Source: Tetraselmis striata
Taxonomy: Eukaryota > Chlorophyta > Chlorodendrophyceae > Chlorodendrales > Chlorodendraceae
Length of the DNA stretch: 64,000 nt
Reading direction: 5' to 3'
Assembly: GCA_006384855.1 (NCBI GenBank)
Contig: VCJN01003583.1
Span: forward strand, 62,001-126,000
Shown here: positions 43,633-54,118 of the stretch, piece after piece
Position numbering within the stretch: position 1 is the stretch's first letter
Layout of the letters: every line of letters begins with the position of its first letter
The notes under the pieces: model-generated
Databases searched by the model: none
What the model saw: only the letters and a program-made list of their open reading frames with translations
Told to the model about the DNA's origin: nothing
Program-made: the position numbers and the translations under genes

Positions 43633-44798
43633 ACATCGTTCTCCTCCGTTGGAATCACGGTGTCTCGCCAATAGCTGAGCGTCGTCGCCAACGAGTGTTG
43701 ATGGCAATCCGCGACCCTTTGCACCTTGACAATGATGAAATTGTTCGGGTTCTCGGTCTTGAGCATGTCCGAGACCCTCGAGTGGCGGATGTCGTTGACG
43801 GTGACGCCGAGGGCCTTCTTCAGGATCGCGCCCGTGTTGTCGACGCTCTTCTTCTTGAGCAGAAAACCTTGCGGGCGAGCGGCTAACGAGGCCTCGACTT
43901 GTCGCTTAAGGGACTCGTTCAGGTCGAAGACATAGGTCTGTCAGAAAATTGCTGCATAGTTTTGAACTTTCGCACGACGAGCTTGCCTTCGGGGCGCAGA
44001 TAGTAGTTGGGATAGGCCCTCGCTTGCGACTCGCGATTGATGACCTTGACGGTGCCCAGCTCGGCGCGGAGGCCCCATAGGTTGGTTTGCAGGAGCGCCG
44101 GGATGTACTCCGCCGACGCGGCCCCGAACTTCTCCTTGACCGCCGGAAGTCGCGACTTGATGACGCTGATGTCGAGGACCGTCTCGCTGACCGTGCGCTA
44201 GCCCGTTTGCTCGCCGGTCGCCTTGGCGTGCATGAGCATGCGAGCGTGGTACTTTGCGAGGGCCTCGTCGCCGATCGCGGCCTTGTACTCCGGGATGTAC
44301 TTGCTTGGCGAAAAGATGCGGGCGAAGTAGTCTCGCTTGGTGCTTGAGCTAGTGTCTCGGCTCTCGATAGCGCGGATGACTCTGTCGGCTTCCTTCAAGC
44401 ATTTCACAAGTTCGCTCGAGGAGCACTTCAAGATAATTTTGACGAGACGCTTCATCGTCCCGGCATAGTTGTCGATCGGCTTCTGACTTGAGTGTCTTTG
44501 CGGTTGTGACGCCGCGGGCATCTATTTGCCGCCGCCCGACGAGCGCCTCGATTTTTGGCAAAAGCTGGTCCAAGGTGAGATCGGGCGTAGCCGGGGGACC
44601 GCCAGTGGACTCCTCGTGATTCTCGTTGGTGGTATCGCTGTCCAGCTCATAGCCGCTATCGACGTCGGCTTGCACCCCCCTCCCGGGCGGGTCTCCGTTG
44701 CACCCGCGCCTCGCACACGGCGGGCCGATGTCGTGCTGTTTTGGCAGGGGCAGGAGGCCGTTCGCCTCGCGCATCTTCTTGAAATCATCGGGAGTCAT
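43629..44798 (-). pseudogene. Tyrosine recombinase (integrase)
   Basis: The family cuts and joins DNA through a catalytic tyrosine; in polinton-like viruses it inserts the genome. From ATG 44798 (MTPDDFKKMREANG), with a variable acidic front. After a shift near 44490 comes a helical core-binding part (KRLVKIILKCSSSELVKCLKEADRVIRAIE), a stop at 44198-44200, then the catalytic domain: LWGLRAELG (first Arg), KLVVRKFKT (Lys), a shift near 43940, NDIRHSR (the HxxR box, with Asn where His is usual) and HQHSLATTLSYWRD (His and the Tyr nucleophile). Its stop shares CTAG (43629-43632) with the fibre gene's stop, tail to tail. Broken by shifts and a stop. Confidence 0.78.
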
Positions 44799-45073
44799 GT
44801 CTTACTTCTCGAGCGTGTACAATTGCATGCGCGACACGGCGCCGGTTGCGATGCGCTTGCAATAGCGCTTCTTGTTGTGCCGGTCCGCATTGCGGTGGTA
44901 GGATTCCAGGCTGGCAGCGCGGCGCTTGCGGAGCTCGGCGGATGCGCACCATCCCGCAAGGCATGGTGAACGACAATTCTTTAGCTATACAACAGCAAAT
45001 ATATCTCCCGTTGTAAGCTGGGGTGAAAGCGCGGCGCGCGGAACGGATCAAAAGTTTTTCGCGCGGAATATAA

Positions 45074-45660
45074 ATGATCGCGCGCTCTCTTCGCGTTCTC
45101 GACTTGTGCTGCTGGACCAAAAGCGTGGGCTCGGCTCTAGTCGATAAGCTTGGCGACTCGAGTACGTGACTTTGGACGCGGATCGGAAGTCGAGCCCGAC
45201 TATAATGCTCGACGTCCGCGAGTGGGACTACGCCTCGACCTATCCGCGCGGATACTCCGACGTGATATGGGCCAGCCCGCCGTGCACGGAATATTCGCTG
45301 GCGAAAACCATCGGGGTGCGAAAGCTCGAGCTGGCGGATTCCATCGAAGAAGTGTCTCGAGATCATCGAGTGATACAAACCGCGGTACTGGTTCATCGAA
45401 AATCCCTTCACCGGGATGCTCAAGTGACGAGACTTTATGCACCCGCTCGCGCCCTTCTTGCATCGGTGCACCTACTGCAAGTACGGCCGGGACTTCAAAA
45501 AGTCCACCCCGGTGTGGAACAAACAAGCCGGGGCTGCGCCTCAAGCACTGCGATAGGGAGCACAGTATCCACTACGCGTGCGCGCAGGCCGGCCCCTCCA
45601 AGCAATTCTACAGGAGCGCGGGCAGCGCCGAGACGTATCAAATCCCAAAGGAGTTGCTCG
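45074..45660 (+). pseudogene. C5 cytosine DNA methyltransferase
   Basis: It methylates cytosine at C5 using S-adenosylmethionine. From ATG 45074: motif I-like VLDLCCWTKSVGSAL (SAM binding), a shift near 45160, VTLDADRKSS...MLDVREWDY, then motif IV WASPPCTEYSLAKT with the catalytic Cys. Further: a shift near 45340, LEIIE, an in-frame TGA where relatives have Trp, YKPRYWFIENPFTGMLK, a second TGA, RDFM..., CTYCKYG, and the tail ETYQIPKELLAELFAG. Enzymes of this small type occur in giant and polinton-like viruses and algae. A TATA-like ATATAAATG overlaps the start. Non-functional as it stands. Confidence 0.78.
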
Positions 45661-45665
45661 CCGAG

Positions 45666-45938
45666 TTATTCGCCGGCATCGCTGTTGGAGCGGACGAGGA
45701 CGTTGCCGTTCCAGTGGCTGAGAGTCGCCCCTTCTTCGAGGTCCGGGAAGGCGACGTTGATGCGGCTGAACGCCCCTAGGCCGGGAACGGGGTAGCCGAT
45801 ATGGTCCTCGAGTATGCGACTGCCGAGACAATCGTACGAGCCCGCGACAAAGCCGTTGTACAGGTTCTTGTTGAGGTGCGAGAAGGGGAACTCTGAAAAC
45901 TCCGGGATCAGGACGGTGGTGTCCACGCGAGCCGGCAT
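45666..45938 (-). CDS. Unknown viral-block ORF (90 aa)
   Basis: An intact frame from ATG 45938 (MPARVDTTVLIPEFSEFPFSHLNKNLYNGF) to a stop at 45666, tail to tail with the methyltransferase end. It is rich in aromatic residues, Gly and Pro and looks like a beta-structured fragment. It could be the C-terminal piece of a structural protein. 45939-46111 to its right has no recognised gene before copia element F. Confidence 0.4.
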   Translation of the reverse strand: MPARVDTTVLIPEFSEFPFSHLNKNLYNGFVAGSYDCLGSRILEDHIGYPVPGLGAFSRINVAFPDLEEGATLSHWNGNVLVRSNSDAGE

Positions 45939-46111
45939 CGATCCGCGCTGTGTTACTAAAAGCGCCCAAAAAGAACCGCGGGGGGAAGCTACGCTGTATC
46001 CCCCGCAAGGGGTAGGCTACGCCGTATCGGAGATGGTTAGCGAGATGCTTACCAGCGACTCCGCGTCCGTGCCGGCCACGAGACTAAACGAGTCAACCAA
46101 CGGTCGGGGCA

Positions 46112-47998
46112 GTGGTTGCTCTTGCGAGTGCTGTTGTCGATGCACGAGGGGCGTGCATGCTGGGGCTGAATGATGATCTCGGAAGCTACCCGGACATGTG
46201 GGTGAAGGACAGTGGGGCGTATCCGCATATGGTGGCTGACTCTGACAGCTTCGTGGAGTATGAGCAGCTTGCACCACCGGTTGAGGTGGGGGTATTTGCT
46301 GTCTGGCGGTGGGCCGGGGGACGGTCTGGATGGTTGTTCGAGCCGATGGCGGCGAAGTACGCAGTGTGCTTCGTGGGGTTCTGCATGTCCCGGACTTGCC
46401 GGGCAAAACAAAGCATGGCTACCGCAGGTTGTTTAGCTAGCGGTTGGCGCAGGAGCGTGGCGCTTCGTTTCATTACACGGCCAACGGAGACTCCATGGTC
46501 TTGCGCTCTGCTGGCCGTGATATGACGGTCCCTATCGGGCGCGCTCCGGGTTTGTAAGCTTTCCGCAGCAGAATACTACGGAGCGGGCATGCGCCCAGCC
46601 CTGCGGATGTTGTTGCGTTGCAAGCTTGTGGGAAGTTGTCAATATTGCTGTGGCACAGACGTCTTGGCCATCTGCATGCTGCAGGCATGGATCGTTTGCT
46701 TGCGGAGAGCGTCTCGGGGATCACGTTCGCGAAGGATGAGATACTGCCGTTTTGTGACTGTTGCGCGTTGGCGAAGTCTCACGAACAGCCGCGGTCGCGC
46801 ATTGCGTCAAAGCGTCCTACTGGGCCACTGCAGAAGTTTGGAGCTGGCATCTGGGGGCCAGTGGGTGTGACGTCCATTGGCGGGTTCCGTTACGTGTTTG
46901 GGATGACTGACTACTACTCGGCATACGGCTGGGTGGTGTTCATGAAGTCCAAGCATGAGGCTCCCAGGGGCGTCTCCCTTGGGCGTCTGTGCCTGGGCGC
47001 TAGGCATGGCGGTGGAGCGAGACTGGGACAATGCGACGCTGAAGGTGCATCAGGCCAAGTACATTGATGACATGGTGCACAAGTTCAACCTTGCTGACGC
47101 TCACGCTGTGAGCACCCCGGCGGAGGTTGGTGCCGATGTCCCCGGTAGCAACAAGCCGTTGGCTGCTGAGATGCGATATCAGGCCCTTGTGGGCAGCCTG
47201 TTGTACGCGATGGTGGCTACCCGCCCCGATATTGCCGAAGCTGTGAGCAAGTTGTGCAGGGTGATGGCCAAGCCTGAAGAGCGCCACTGGCAGGCTGCCA
47301 AGCGAGTCCTGCGATACCTGAAGGGTACCCAAACCCTGGGGCTGACCTTCAGTGGGGGCAAGGCTGACGGCTTACTGCACGGGTACTGCGACGCCGACTG
47401 GGCTGGAGACGTGGTGTCACGACGCTCCACCACTGGCTTCGTCTTCATGCTTTGTGGAGCTGCAGTGAGTTGGAAGTCGCAGCTGCAGACCACTGTGGCG
47501 CTGTCAGCGGAGCAGCAAGCACATCGCCATCAAGTACCACTTCACACGGGAGAAGGTGCTCAGCGGGGAGGTGGCAATTGAGTACTGCCCGACTGCAGAG
47601 ATGGTTGCGGATGCACTCACCAAGGCTCTGGGAAGGCTGAAGCACGCGGAGTTCGCCATGCAGATGTTGGGCCCGTGATGATTGCATGGCGAGTGGGGGT
47701 GTTGTTTGATACCAGTCTTGCAGGCGTTTGACCGGCTGTTTGGAGCCTTGACGCCTGCACACTCTCAGCAGTGCATGTAGACGGCGGAGCGATCGTACGG
47801 CTACGAGTACGAGGACGCGAGTACATCTCCGGCAGCAGATGTACATCACGGAGCGGCTGTACATATACCAGTACGAGGACGCCCATGCGAGCACAATCAA
47901 GATTCCGGTACTGCTGAGTATCAATGGTGGGCGCCATGCAGTACTAGAATATACTGCAGGATATCGGCCGATGCAGCAGCGGATACTGTATTGTACGG
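46112..47998 (+). mobile_element. Decayed copia element F (plus strand)
   Basis: A 5'-truncated copy joined directly to the viral block. It starts just upstream of the protease, keeps protease (DSG), the pre-integrase region and the front of integrase, then near 46970 jumps to late RT, RNase H and the 3' end. A second deletion, near 47513, removes part of RNase H. A polypurine tract (GCGAGTGGGGG, ending 47699) precedes the LTR, which is cut at 47998. Frameshifts are present in the protease part. Not functional. Confidence 0.88.
47700..47998 (+). repeat. Truncated LTR of element F
   Basis: The first 299 bp of an LTR (TGTTGTTTGATACC...TTGTACGG). The rest is missing; 14 bp later LTR 48013-48502 starts in the opposite orientation. 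Confidence 0.9.
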
Positions 47999-48012
47999 TC
48001 AACGATGCGGAG

Positions 48013-48502
48013 TGTTGAAATATGGGCGTGAGGGAAAAGAACGACTGTCTCTTACAACGGGTCGCGCCCTGCCTTTATACTCGCGCACGCCATGGTACGC
48101 GCGCCACCCATTAGCGCATCCGCCACCTTGCGCCATCGCGCGCTGACTGTATTCTCCAGTACTTAATGCATATGTGCGAGCCTGAGTATTGGCATTATCT
48201 ATGTCCGTACAATACAGTATCCGCTGGTGCATCGGCCGATATCCTGCAGTATATTCTAGTACTGCATGGCGCCCATCATTGATACTCAGCAGTACCGGAA
48301 TCTTGATTGTGCTCGCACGGGCGTCCTCGTACTCGTAGATGTACAGCCGCTCCGCGATGTACGTCTGCTGCCGGAGATGTACTCGCGTCCTCGTACTCGT
48401 AGCCGTACGATCGCTCCGCCGTCTACAGATACTGCTGAGAGTGTGCAGGCGTCAGGCTCCAGACAGCCGGTCAAACGCCTGCAAGACTGGTATCAAACAA
48501 CA
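48013..48502 (-). repeat. 3' LTR of element G
   Basis: 490 bp, single-unit subtype, with one base deleted in GGCGTCAGGCTCC. Confidence 0.93.
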
Positions 48503-48523
48503 CCCCCACTCGCCATGCAGTCA

Positions 48524-51500
48524 TCACGCGCCCAACATCTGCATGGCGAACTCCGCGTGCTTCAGCCTTCCCAGAGCCTTGGTGAGTGCATCCGCAACCA
48601 TCTGTGCAGTCGGGCAGTACTCAATTGCCACCTCCCCGCTGAGCACCTTCTCCCGTGTGAAGTGGTACTTGATGGCGATGTGCTTGCTGCGACCATGGGT
48701 CATGGGGTTGCGCGTCAGCGCAATGCAGCTCTGGTTGTCCTCGAAGATCACTGTGGCCTCGGACTGAGCACAACACAGCTCGCGCAGCAGCTCGCGCAAG
48801 AACAGCGCCTCGCACACAGCAGCACACAACGCCATGTACTCCGCCTCCGCCGTTGACAGCGCCACAGTGGCCTGCAGCTGCGACTTCCAACTCACTGCAG
48901 CTCCACAAAGCATGAAGACGAAGCCAGTGGTGGAGCGTCGTGACACCACGTCTCCAGCCCAGTCGGCGTCGCAGTACCCGTGCAGTAGGCCGTCAGCCTT
49001 GCCCCCACTGAAGGTCAGCCCCAGGGTTTTGGTACCCTTCAGGTATCGCAGGACTCGCTTGGCAGCCTGCCAGTGGCGCTCTTCAGGCTTGGCCATCACC
49101 CTGCACAACTTGCTCACAGCTTCGGCAATGTCGGGGCGGGTAGCCACCATCGCGTACAGCAGGCTGCCCACAAGGGCCTGATAGGGCATCTCAGCAGCCA
49201 ACGGCTTGTTGCTACCGGGGACATCGGCACCAACCTCCGCTGGGGTGCTCACAGCGTAAGCGTCAGCAAGGTTGAACTTGTGCACCATGTCATCAATGTA
49301 CTTGGCCTGATGCACCTTCAGCGTCGCATTGTCCCAGTCTCGCTCCACCGCCATGCCTAGCGCCCAGGCACAGATGCCCAAGTCCTTGATGTCAAAGCGG
49401 GCGCCTAATGCCGTCTTGAAATCCGCGGCCCATACTGCGTCCTTGAAGGCAAAGATCATGTCGTCCACGTACACCACCAGGATGCAGATCAACTGCCCAC
49501 CCTGCCAGTAGACGTACGCGCCAGGGTCGGACTTGAGCTGCTGAAACCCGTAGCACACCAAGAACTTATGCAAGGTGTTGTGCCAATTTCGGGGTGATTG
49601 CTTCAGCCCGTACAGGCTCTTCAACAAGCGCAAGACCATGGGCCGCCCTCTTGCATCGTACTGCTCATAGCCAGGCGGCGGCCTCATGTAGATCTCCTCC
49701 TCCACTGGAGCATACGGGAACGCCGTGTCGACATCAACCTGATGGATATTCCAACCGTATTGTACTGCAATCGCAAACAGCACTCGGATAGTGGTGAACT
49801 TCACGGTCGGTGCAAAAGTCTCTGCATAGTCGATGCCATGTCGTTGACGGCAGCCTTGGACAACCAGTCGGGCCTTGAAGCGCGCGATACTGCCATCAGC
49901 GTTGTATTTGACCTTGAATACCCATTTGCTGGGAATGGCTGTTCGCTCCTCTGGTAGCTCGCACACCACCCACGTGCCCTGCTTCTCCAACGAGTTGAAT
50001 TCTGACTCTACGGCTTGCGCCCATTGCTCCTTGAACGGTCCGGACAGGGCCTGCTTGAGCGTGATGGGCTCATCGACACCCTGTGTCACTGCCGCGAATG
50101 CGGCGGCCATCATAGCTGCAGCGTCGTCGTTGGGGTTTTCCGGATGCACGACCCACCATTGCCCAGGAGCTCGGCGAGAACGAGCAGGGTAGGGGTCCCT
50201 CTCAGCACGCTGGACTATAGGTTCCTCTTGCCCGCCATCGTCGATTCCCTCGTTCGTCTCCAACTGGGTCAGCTCCAGCGTGGGTTGCTGCGGTCCAAGT
50301 TCCAGTTCCTCCGCAGTCAGTGGCTCCTCCTCAATCTCAAGCTCCTCCTCAACGTCGTCCGTTTCATCCACGACACGCCGGTGAGCCTCGGTTATCTCTT
50401 GCAGCCGTGATGCGTCGGACGTGCTGCCAACCCCGCTGTTATCGAGAAGTGCCTGGTATTGGGGGAACATCTCAAGGCTTGCAGCAGCATCGCCCCCACT
50501 GCCCCCCTTGCTGCTGGAAGCCGCATCACGCCAACCCTCATCGAAAATCACATTCCGACTTGCAACCACGCGGCGAGTAGCTGGGTTCCACACCAAGTAG
50601 GTGTGAGATTCCTGCCCATAACCAACGAAGACCCCGCGAAAGGCCTTGGCGTCAAGCTTCCGCCTATTCCCGGCATCCACGTGCACATACGCTGGACAGC
50701 CGAACACCCGCAACCCAGCCACATCTGGGGTCTTGCCAGTGTGACGCCGGTAGGGAACAGAACCGACACCCCGACTGTAGACATTGTTGCGGATGTGCAT
50801 CGCGGTACAGAAGGCCAGCGCCCAGAACTCACGACCCAGGCCAGCATGTAGAAGCATAGCCACCGTCATCTCGGACAGAGTAAGCCACATACGCTCCTGC
50901 AGACCATTCTGCCATTGGCAGTATGGCGCAGAAAACTCAGGAACGAAGTGCAGGCCATCGCATGCAGATCGAAAATCCGCACTCTGGAAGACTGAGTCGT
51001 TGTCCAATCTCAGGCGAGCTGTACTCTTGTCGTATCCGAATCGGGGATGCACGCGCCTGATAGCGCGCACCACCAACAGCAGAGCCCTCGGAGCCTCATC
51101 CTTGGACTTCATGAACACCACCCAGCCGTATGCCGAGTAGTAGTCAGTCATCCCAAACACGTAACGGAACCCGCCAATGGACGTCACACCCACTGGCCCC
51201 CAGATGTCAGCTCCAAATTTCTGCAGTGGCCCAGTAGGACGCTTTGACGCAATGCGCGACCGCGGCTGTTCGTGAGACTTCGCCAACGCGCAACAGTCAC
51301 AAAACGGCAGTATCTCATCCTTCGCGAACGTGATCCCCGAGACGCTCTCCGCAAGCAAACGATCCATGCCTGCAGCATGCAGATGGCCAAGACGTCTGTG
51401 CCACAGCAACTTTGACAACTTCCCACAAGCTTGCAGCGCAACAACATCCGCAGGGCTGGGCGCACGCCCGCTCTTTAGTATTCTGCTGCGGAAAGCGTAC

Positions 51501-53185
51501 AAGTTGCTTCCCGGAGCGCGCCCGATAGGGACCGTCATATCACGGCCAGCAGAGCGCAAGACCATGGAGTCCCCGTTGGCCGTGTAATGAAACGAAGCGC
51601 CACGCTCCTGCGCCAACCGCTGGCTAAACAACCTGCGGTAGCCATGCTTTGTTTTGCCCGGCAAGTCCGGGACATGCAGAACCCCACGCAGCACACTGCG
51701 TACTTCGCCGCCATCGGCTCGAGCAACCATCCAGACCGTCCCCCGGCCCACCGCCAGACAGCAAATACCCCCCACCTCAACCGGTGGTGCAAGCTGCTCA
51801 TACTCCACGAAGCTGTCAGAGTCAGCCACCATATGCGGATATGCCCCACTGTCCTTCACCCACATGTCCGGGTAGCTTCCGAGATCATCATTCAGCCCCA
51901 GCATGCACGCCCCTCGTGCATCGACAACAACACTCGCAAGAGCAACCGCATCAAGCAAGTAAGCGGAATCAGACTTGGTTACAACACGGGCAGAGCCGCC
52001 CATGCCACCAGAGGCACTACCCGCCTCATCATCAGACATGCCGAAGCAGTCAGACAGCCCAGACAGCGATATGATCTCATCCATGTTGTGGCTGTCCAGG
52101 TCATGCTCGCGCTCATTCGCCTGAGCAACAGCACCAGCAGCCTCAGCCGGCCGCACATCCTCCTCGGACTCATACTCCCCTCCGAAGAGGTCATACAGCA
52201 GGGTGCCCGGTTCCGGCGCCCAATCATCCCACTCGTCATCCAGCAGGGACAGCGCAACGCGCTTTGCAGGTGGGGTGTTACCGGCATTCTCAGCCATGAA
52301 AGCAACATGCTCCTCCTCCTCATCAGCAACAAAGGCCGCCGGTGCCGGGTCCGCAGCAGCTTGACGCCTGTTGCCTCTTGGGCGCTGCGGGCAGTCCCGC
52401 TTGAAGTGAGGCCCACCGCACTGCCAGCATCCACCGCGCAGAGGGGCACCAAGGCGGCGAGGTCCAGATCCATCGCCTGTGGCCAGATGGGCGGAGCGCT
52501 TGGTGCCACCACTGGCTATGTAGCCCTCCGCAGATGGCTCCGATGCATGGTTCTTCTCAATACGCTTGGAGTAGTTCTGCGCCAGCTTGAGGCAGTCACC
52601 CTCCCAGGTGATGGCGCGGCCCTCATGCTCCGCGGTCACCTGCAGGATACCGATGATGGGCTCGTACTCGGGACGGAGGCCAGCCAGGAACTGAGTCACA
52701 ACTTGGTTATGTGATGGAGCTTCAACATCCTCATGCTCCTCAGCCTCAGCCACCAAGTCCAAGAAGGCGTTGTCCAGGCGATGGTAGTATGCCTCCGCAG
52801 TCTCGGTGCGCTGTTGACCGGATTGGAGCACCGCATACATGTCGGAGATCCTGCCAAGATGGCCTCCCTCAAAGCGGGTGCGCAGAGCTGCCCAGGCTTG
52901 GCCTCCAGAGGTAGCATTGTCATTCAGGTGCCGACGGATGACATCCAGGAGCTCCTCGGGGAGCAGCGCAGTCAGGGTTGCATACAGCTTGAAGTGCTGA
53001 TCAGATGAGGCATGCTCACTCATCATCATGGCCTGCTTCATGCCAGTGGCGTTGCAATAGGCCTCCATCTGGTGCCTCCAGCGGCGCCACCCCTTGGTCT
53101 GACCAGAGAAAACGGGCGGCAACGGAATGCGCGGCGCGCGGGCGGACACTCCTTCCGGCATGATGATCACAGTGATGGAAATCAA
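48524..53185 (-). CDS. gag-pol: Gag-Pol polyprotein of copia element G (1553 aa)
   Basis: Same length and domain order as the D polyprotein, and nearly identical in sequence. The Gag zinc knuckle with short spacing, protease DSG, integrase D,D-35-E, RT YVDD and RNase H are all present. A difference in reverse transcriptase may matter: in the first catalytic motif (VDVDTAF-) the Leu found in D, A, B, C and E is Pro, near 49713-49715. Proline right after the catalytic strand could disturb folding, so G may be inactive despite the open frame. The start is the ATG at 53185, as in D. Confidence 0.93.
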   Translation of the reverse strand: MISITVIIMPEGVSARAPRIPLPPVFSGQTKGWRRWRHQMEAYCNATGMKQAMMMSEHASSDQHFKLYATLTALLPEELLDVIRRHLNDNATSGGQAWAALRTRFEGGHLGRISDMYAVLQSGQQRTETAEAYYHRLDNAFLDLVAEAEEHEDVEAPSHNQVVTQFLAGLRPEYEPIIGILQVTAEHEGRAITWEGDCLKLAQNYSKRIEKNHASEPSAEGYIASGGTKRSAHLATGDGSGPRRLGAPLRGGCWQCGGPHFKRDCPQRPRGNRRQAAADPAPAAFVADEEEEHVAFMAENAGNTPPAKRVALSLLDDEWDDWAPEPGTLLYDLFGGEYESEEDVRPAEAAGAVAQANEREHDLDSHNMDEIISLSGLSDCFGMSDDEAGSASGGMGGSARVVTKSDSAYLLDAVALASVVVDARGACMLGLNDDLGSYPDMWVKDSGAYPHMVADSDSFVEYEQLAPPVEVGGICCLAVGRGTVWMVARADGGEVRSVLRGVLHVPDLPGKTKHGYRRLFSQRLAQERGASFHYTANGDSMVLRSAGRDMTVPIGRAPGSNLYAFRSRILKSGRAPSPADVVALQACGKLSKLLWHRRLGHLHAAGMDRLLAESVSGITFAKDEILPFCDCCALAKSHEQPRSRIASKRPTGPLQKFGADIWGPVGVTSIGGFRYVFGMTDYYSAYGWVVFMKSKDEAPRALLLVVRAIRRVHPRFGYDKSTARLRLDNDSVFQSADFRSACDGLHFVPEFSAPYCQWQNGLQERMWLTLSEMTVAMLLHAGLGREFWALAFCTAMHIRNNVYSRGVGSVPYRRHTGKTPDVAGLRVFGCPAYVHVDAGNRRKLDAKAFRGVFVGYGQESHTYLVWNPATRRVVASRNVIFDEGWRDAASSSKGGSGGDAAASLEMFPQYQALLDNSGVGSTSDASRLQEITEAHRRVVDETDDVEEELEIEEEPLTAEELELGPQQPTLELTQLETNEGIDDGGQEEPIVQRAERDPYPARSRRAPGQWWVVHPENPNDDAAAMMAAAFAAVTQGVDEPITLKQALSGPFKEQWAQAVESEFNSLEKQGTWVVCELPEERTAIPSKWVFKVKYNADGSIARFKARLVVQGCRQRHGIDYAETFAPTVKFTTIRVLFAIAVQYGWNIHQVDVDTAFPYAPVEEEIYMRPPPGYEQYDARGRPMVLRLLKSLYGLKQSPRNWHNTLHKFLVCYGFQQLKSDPGAYVYWQGGQLICILVVYVDDMIFAFKDAVWAADFKTALGARFDIKDLGICAWALGMAVERDWDNATLKVHQAKYIDDMVHKFNLADAYAVSTPAEVGADVPGSNKPLAAEMPYQALVGSLLYAMVATRPDIAEAVSKLCRVMAKPEERHWQAAKRVLRYLKGTKTLGLTFSGGKADGLLHGYCDADWAGDVVSRRSTTGFVFMLCGAAVSWKSQLQATVALSTAEAEYMALCAAVCEALFLRELLRELCCAQSEATVIFEDNQSCIALTRNPMTHGRSKHIAIKYHFTREKVLSGEVAIEYCPTAQMVADALTKALGRLKHAEFAMQMLGA

Positions 53186-54118
53186 CTGCAGAGCGGGACA
53201 GAGGCCAAGTCAGCGGTCTGGTCCTCACAGGGCCAAAAGCCCCCACCACTGCTTGCCGCAGTGGCAACTTTCTCCCACCAGAGATGGTCAACAGGGAGAA
53301 ACTCGGTCAAAATTTCGAAATTGGGGAGAGAAAACAACCGGAGCCGCACAAACTTTTAATTACCGGCCGCGATTAATCAACAAACAACCGCGGCCCCGCG
53401 GAAATCAAATTACCGGCTACGATAAATCGGAAAACCACCGGGAAATCCGGCAAATTTTGATTCTCGTAGATTCGCCTATAACACGGCGGAAACTACGTCG
53501 TTCTCCGGTCGCAGACTGCTGCTAACTCGGCAACCTGCCTGCCTCGTGACGAGGGTCGATACCACTGGCACAAGGCCACGACAGAGCGCTCGACGAGGCC
53601 GTCTGCCCCCCCTGTGGCCGGCGAGGCAGCTCGACACACTCTAACTGGGCGAGCGACAAGCGCACACGAGTCGACACGACTCGAAGCCGGCCCGAGTCGT
53701 CGAGAGACTGAAAGGGCCGTCGGAACGCGGCCCCAGGCGTCGAGAGGCACAGCCGAAACGAGAGAGGTCGACAGCAGCGTCGAGCTGCACAGGCAAACAG
53801 CCCCTACGCCCCTACAGGACGCCCACTGCCTAGGGAGGCCAGTGTCGAGCAGCGACCTCGCGTCGCACAGGCAAACGAGCCCCACGCCCCGTCCCAGGGC
53901 GCCCACTGACTGCCACCGTCAGTGCACCGCTTCTCGCGGCCACGCTCGGCTCTCAGCGAGCGAAAACGAGTCGTTCGAGTCCCCAGCCCAACAGCGCAGG
54001 TCCCCTCCCAAGAATCAGCAGCAAGGGGCGGCGGAAGAACCTGGTTGTGATGCTCCTGTGGTTGGCAGAGGCCGCTCCTTGGCTTGGGAGATGAAGGGAA
54101 GCGAGGGCCCAACTAACC

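Noticed and set aside
44785..45471. 228-codon minus-strand frame opposite the methyltransferase
   Set aside because: The plus strand carries recognisable methyltransferase motifs; the minus frame has none and is Arg-rich shadow sequence.
20389..45660. Alternative genetic code (TGA as an amino acid) in the viral block
   Set aside because: Only one TGA falls at an expected Trp; the others do not, TAA and TAG also interrupt genes, and many genes need frameshifts. Decay explains all of it.
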